Part shown: positions 63,666 to 64,000 of the stretch, piece by piece
How positions within the stretch are numbered: position 1 is the first letter of the stretch
Layout of the letters: every line of letters begins with the position of its first letter
Assembly: GCF_017876115.1 (NCBI RefSeq)
Contig: NZ_JAGINO010000027.1
Coordinates: 1 to 64,000 of the forward strand
Length of the DNA stretch: 64,000 bases
DNA from: Azospirillum picis
Lineage (GTDB): Bacteria > Pseudomonadota > Alphaproteobacteria > Azospirillales > Azospirillaceae
Direction: 5' to 3'
Program-made: the position numbers and the translations under genes
The notes under the pieces: model-generated
Told to the model about the DNA's origin: nothing
Seen by the model: the letters and a program-made list of their open reading frames with translations, nothing else
The model's database searches: none

Positions 63666-64000
63666 GTGGAAACGCCCGACTTTATAAAGTACGCTGCTGG
63701 AGATACCCAATTTGGTGCCCAGTTCTTAGGCATGCTTGAGGCGATTTTGCGTGCAGATCCCCGTGACGCGGGCGCCTGGAGCACGCTGGGGGTCCTGCTG
63801 CGCCGGTCGGGCAAGCTGAATGCGGCGATCGCCTGCCACAACCGCGCGCTGGAGTTCGCTCCGGAAAACGCCAGCATCTGGACCAACCTGGGAAATGCCC
63901 TGACGGAGGCGGGTCGCTTAGCGGAAGCCGTGGACGCGCAGCAGGAAGCGCTGCGGTGGGAGCCGTGCAATCCCAGAGTGATGTTCAACGGCATCGTCGG
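63666..64000 (+). CDS. TPR-repeat protein, 5' part only
   Basis: The gene runs off the window. The start is GTG at 63666 with GCGGAAGG upstream; an in-frame ATG at 63642 is the alternative. The visible 111 residues contain tetratricopeptide repeats: AWSTLGVLLRRSGKLNAAIA, then NRALEFAPENASIWTNLGNA and AEAVDAQQEALRWEPCNP. Such proteins in Azospirillum-like genomes are often larger, with a C-terminal glycosyltransferase domain; that part cannot be seen. Its divergent position to the giant adhesin gene suggests, without proof, a link to envelope or secreted-protein modification. Confidence 0.75.
   Translation, partial: METPDFIKYAAGDTQFGAQFLGMLEAILRADPRDAGAWSTLGVLLRRSGKLNAAIACHNRALEFAPENASIWTNLGNALTEAGRLAEAVDAQQEALRWEPCNPRVMFNGIV

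Overview
The window is GC-rich, with dense short-spaced genes, a Pseudomonas-like bkd operon, many LysR and MocR regulators, large sensor kinases and a giant RTX protein. This suits a Rhodospirillales alphaproteobacterium, most likely Azospirillum or a close relative. That placement is inferred from gene style, not from a marker gene. A VirC1-like ParA with a DUF3102-like partner hints at a large plasmid or chromid. No rRNA, tRNA or CRISPR was found.

Layout. 0-8 kb (all minus strand): two small membrane proteins, an IS21 istB relic (plus strand), a DyP-type peroxidase, a lipoprotein, and a 1,100-residue fusion of an LCAT-like lipase with two trypsin-fold proteases. 8.3-14.4 kb: a copper locus with an OprC-like TonB receptor, a DUF2946 protein and a Tat-exported multicopper oxidase. 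14.5-26.7 kb: regulator/enzyme/transporter pairs: a GcvA-like LysR with an amine/amino-acid oxidase; a MocR regulator with class II HMG-CoA reductase and a periplasmic binding protein; a GNAT; a second MocR with an EamA exporter; and an MFS permease with a MetR-like LysR. 26.7-29.7 kb: a soluble multi-PAS hybrid kinase.

30-35.2 kb: a plus-strand redox cluster (GST, a PNPOx-ferredoxin reductase-ferredoxin fusion, two AhpD/CMD-like proteins, DUF1348) ending in its likely LysR regulator. 35.2-36.7 kb: a quinone oxidoreductase divergent from an HxlR regulator. 36.8-38.1 kb: the parA pair. 38.3-40.7 kb: a membrane hybrid kinase with receiver and HPt domains. 41.4-47.2 kb: a complete branched-chain keto-acid dehydrogenase operon (E1alpha, E1beta, E2, E3), divergent from an Lrp-type BkdR. 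47.2-49.5 kb: a TetR regulator with an obvious operator, an orphan 178-residue protein and a decayed IS3 element.

49.7-63.3 kb is one gene of about 4,548 codons. It has 14 short N-terminal solenoid-like repeats, about 35 Ig-like repeats, one SbsA-type Ig domain and a C-terminal RTX block, so it is probably a type-I-secreted adhesin. A TPR protein starts divergently and runs off the window.

Common threads: three copies of one palindromic element lie at gene 3' ends, and several divergent regulator/target pairs have readable operator-like repeats between them. The least familiar assembly is the lipase/double-protease fusion with its lipoprotein and peroxidase neighbours.
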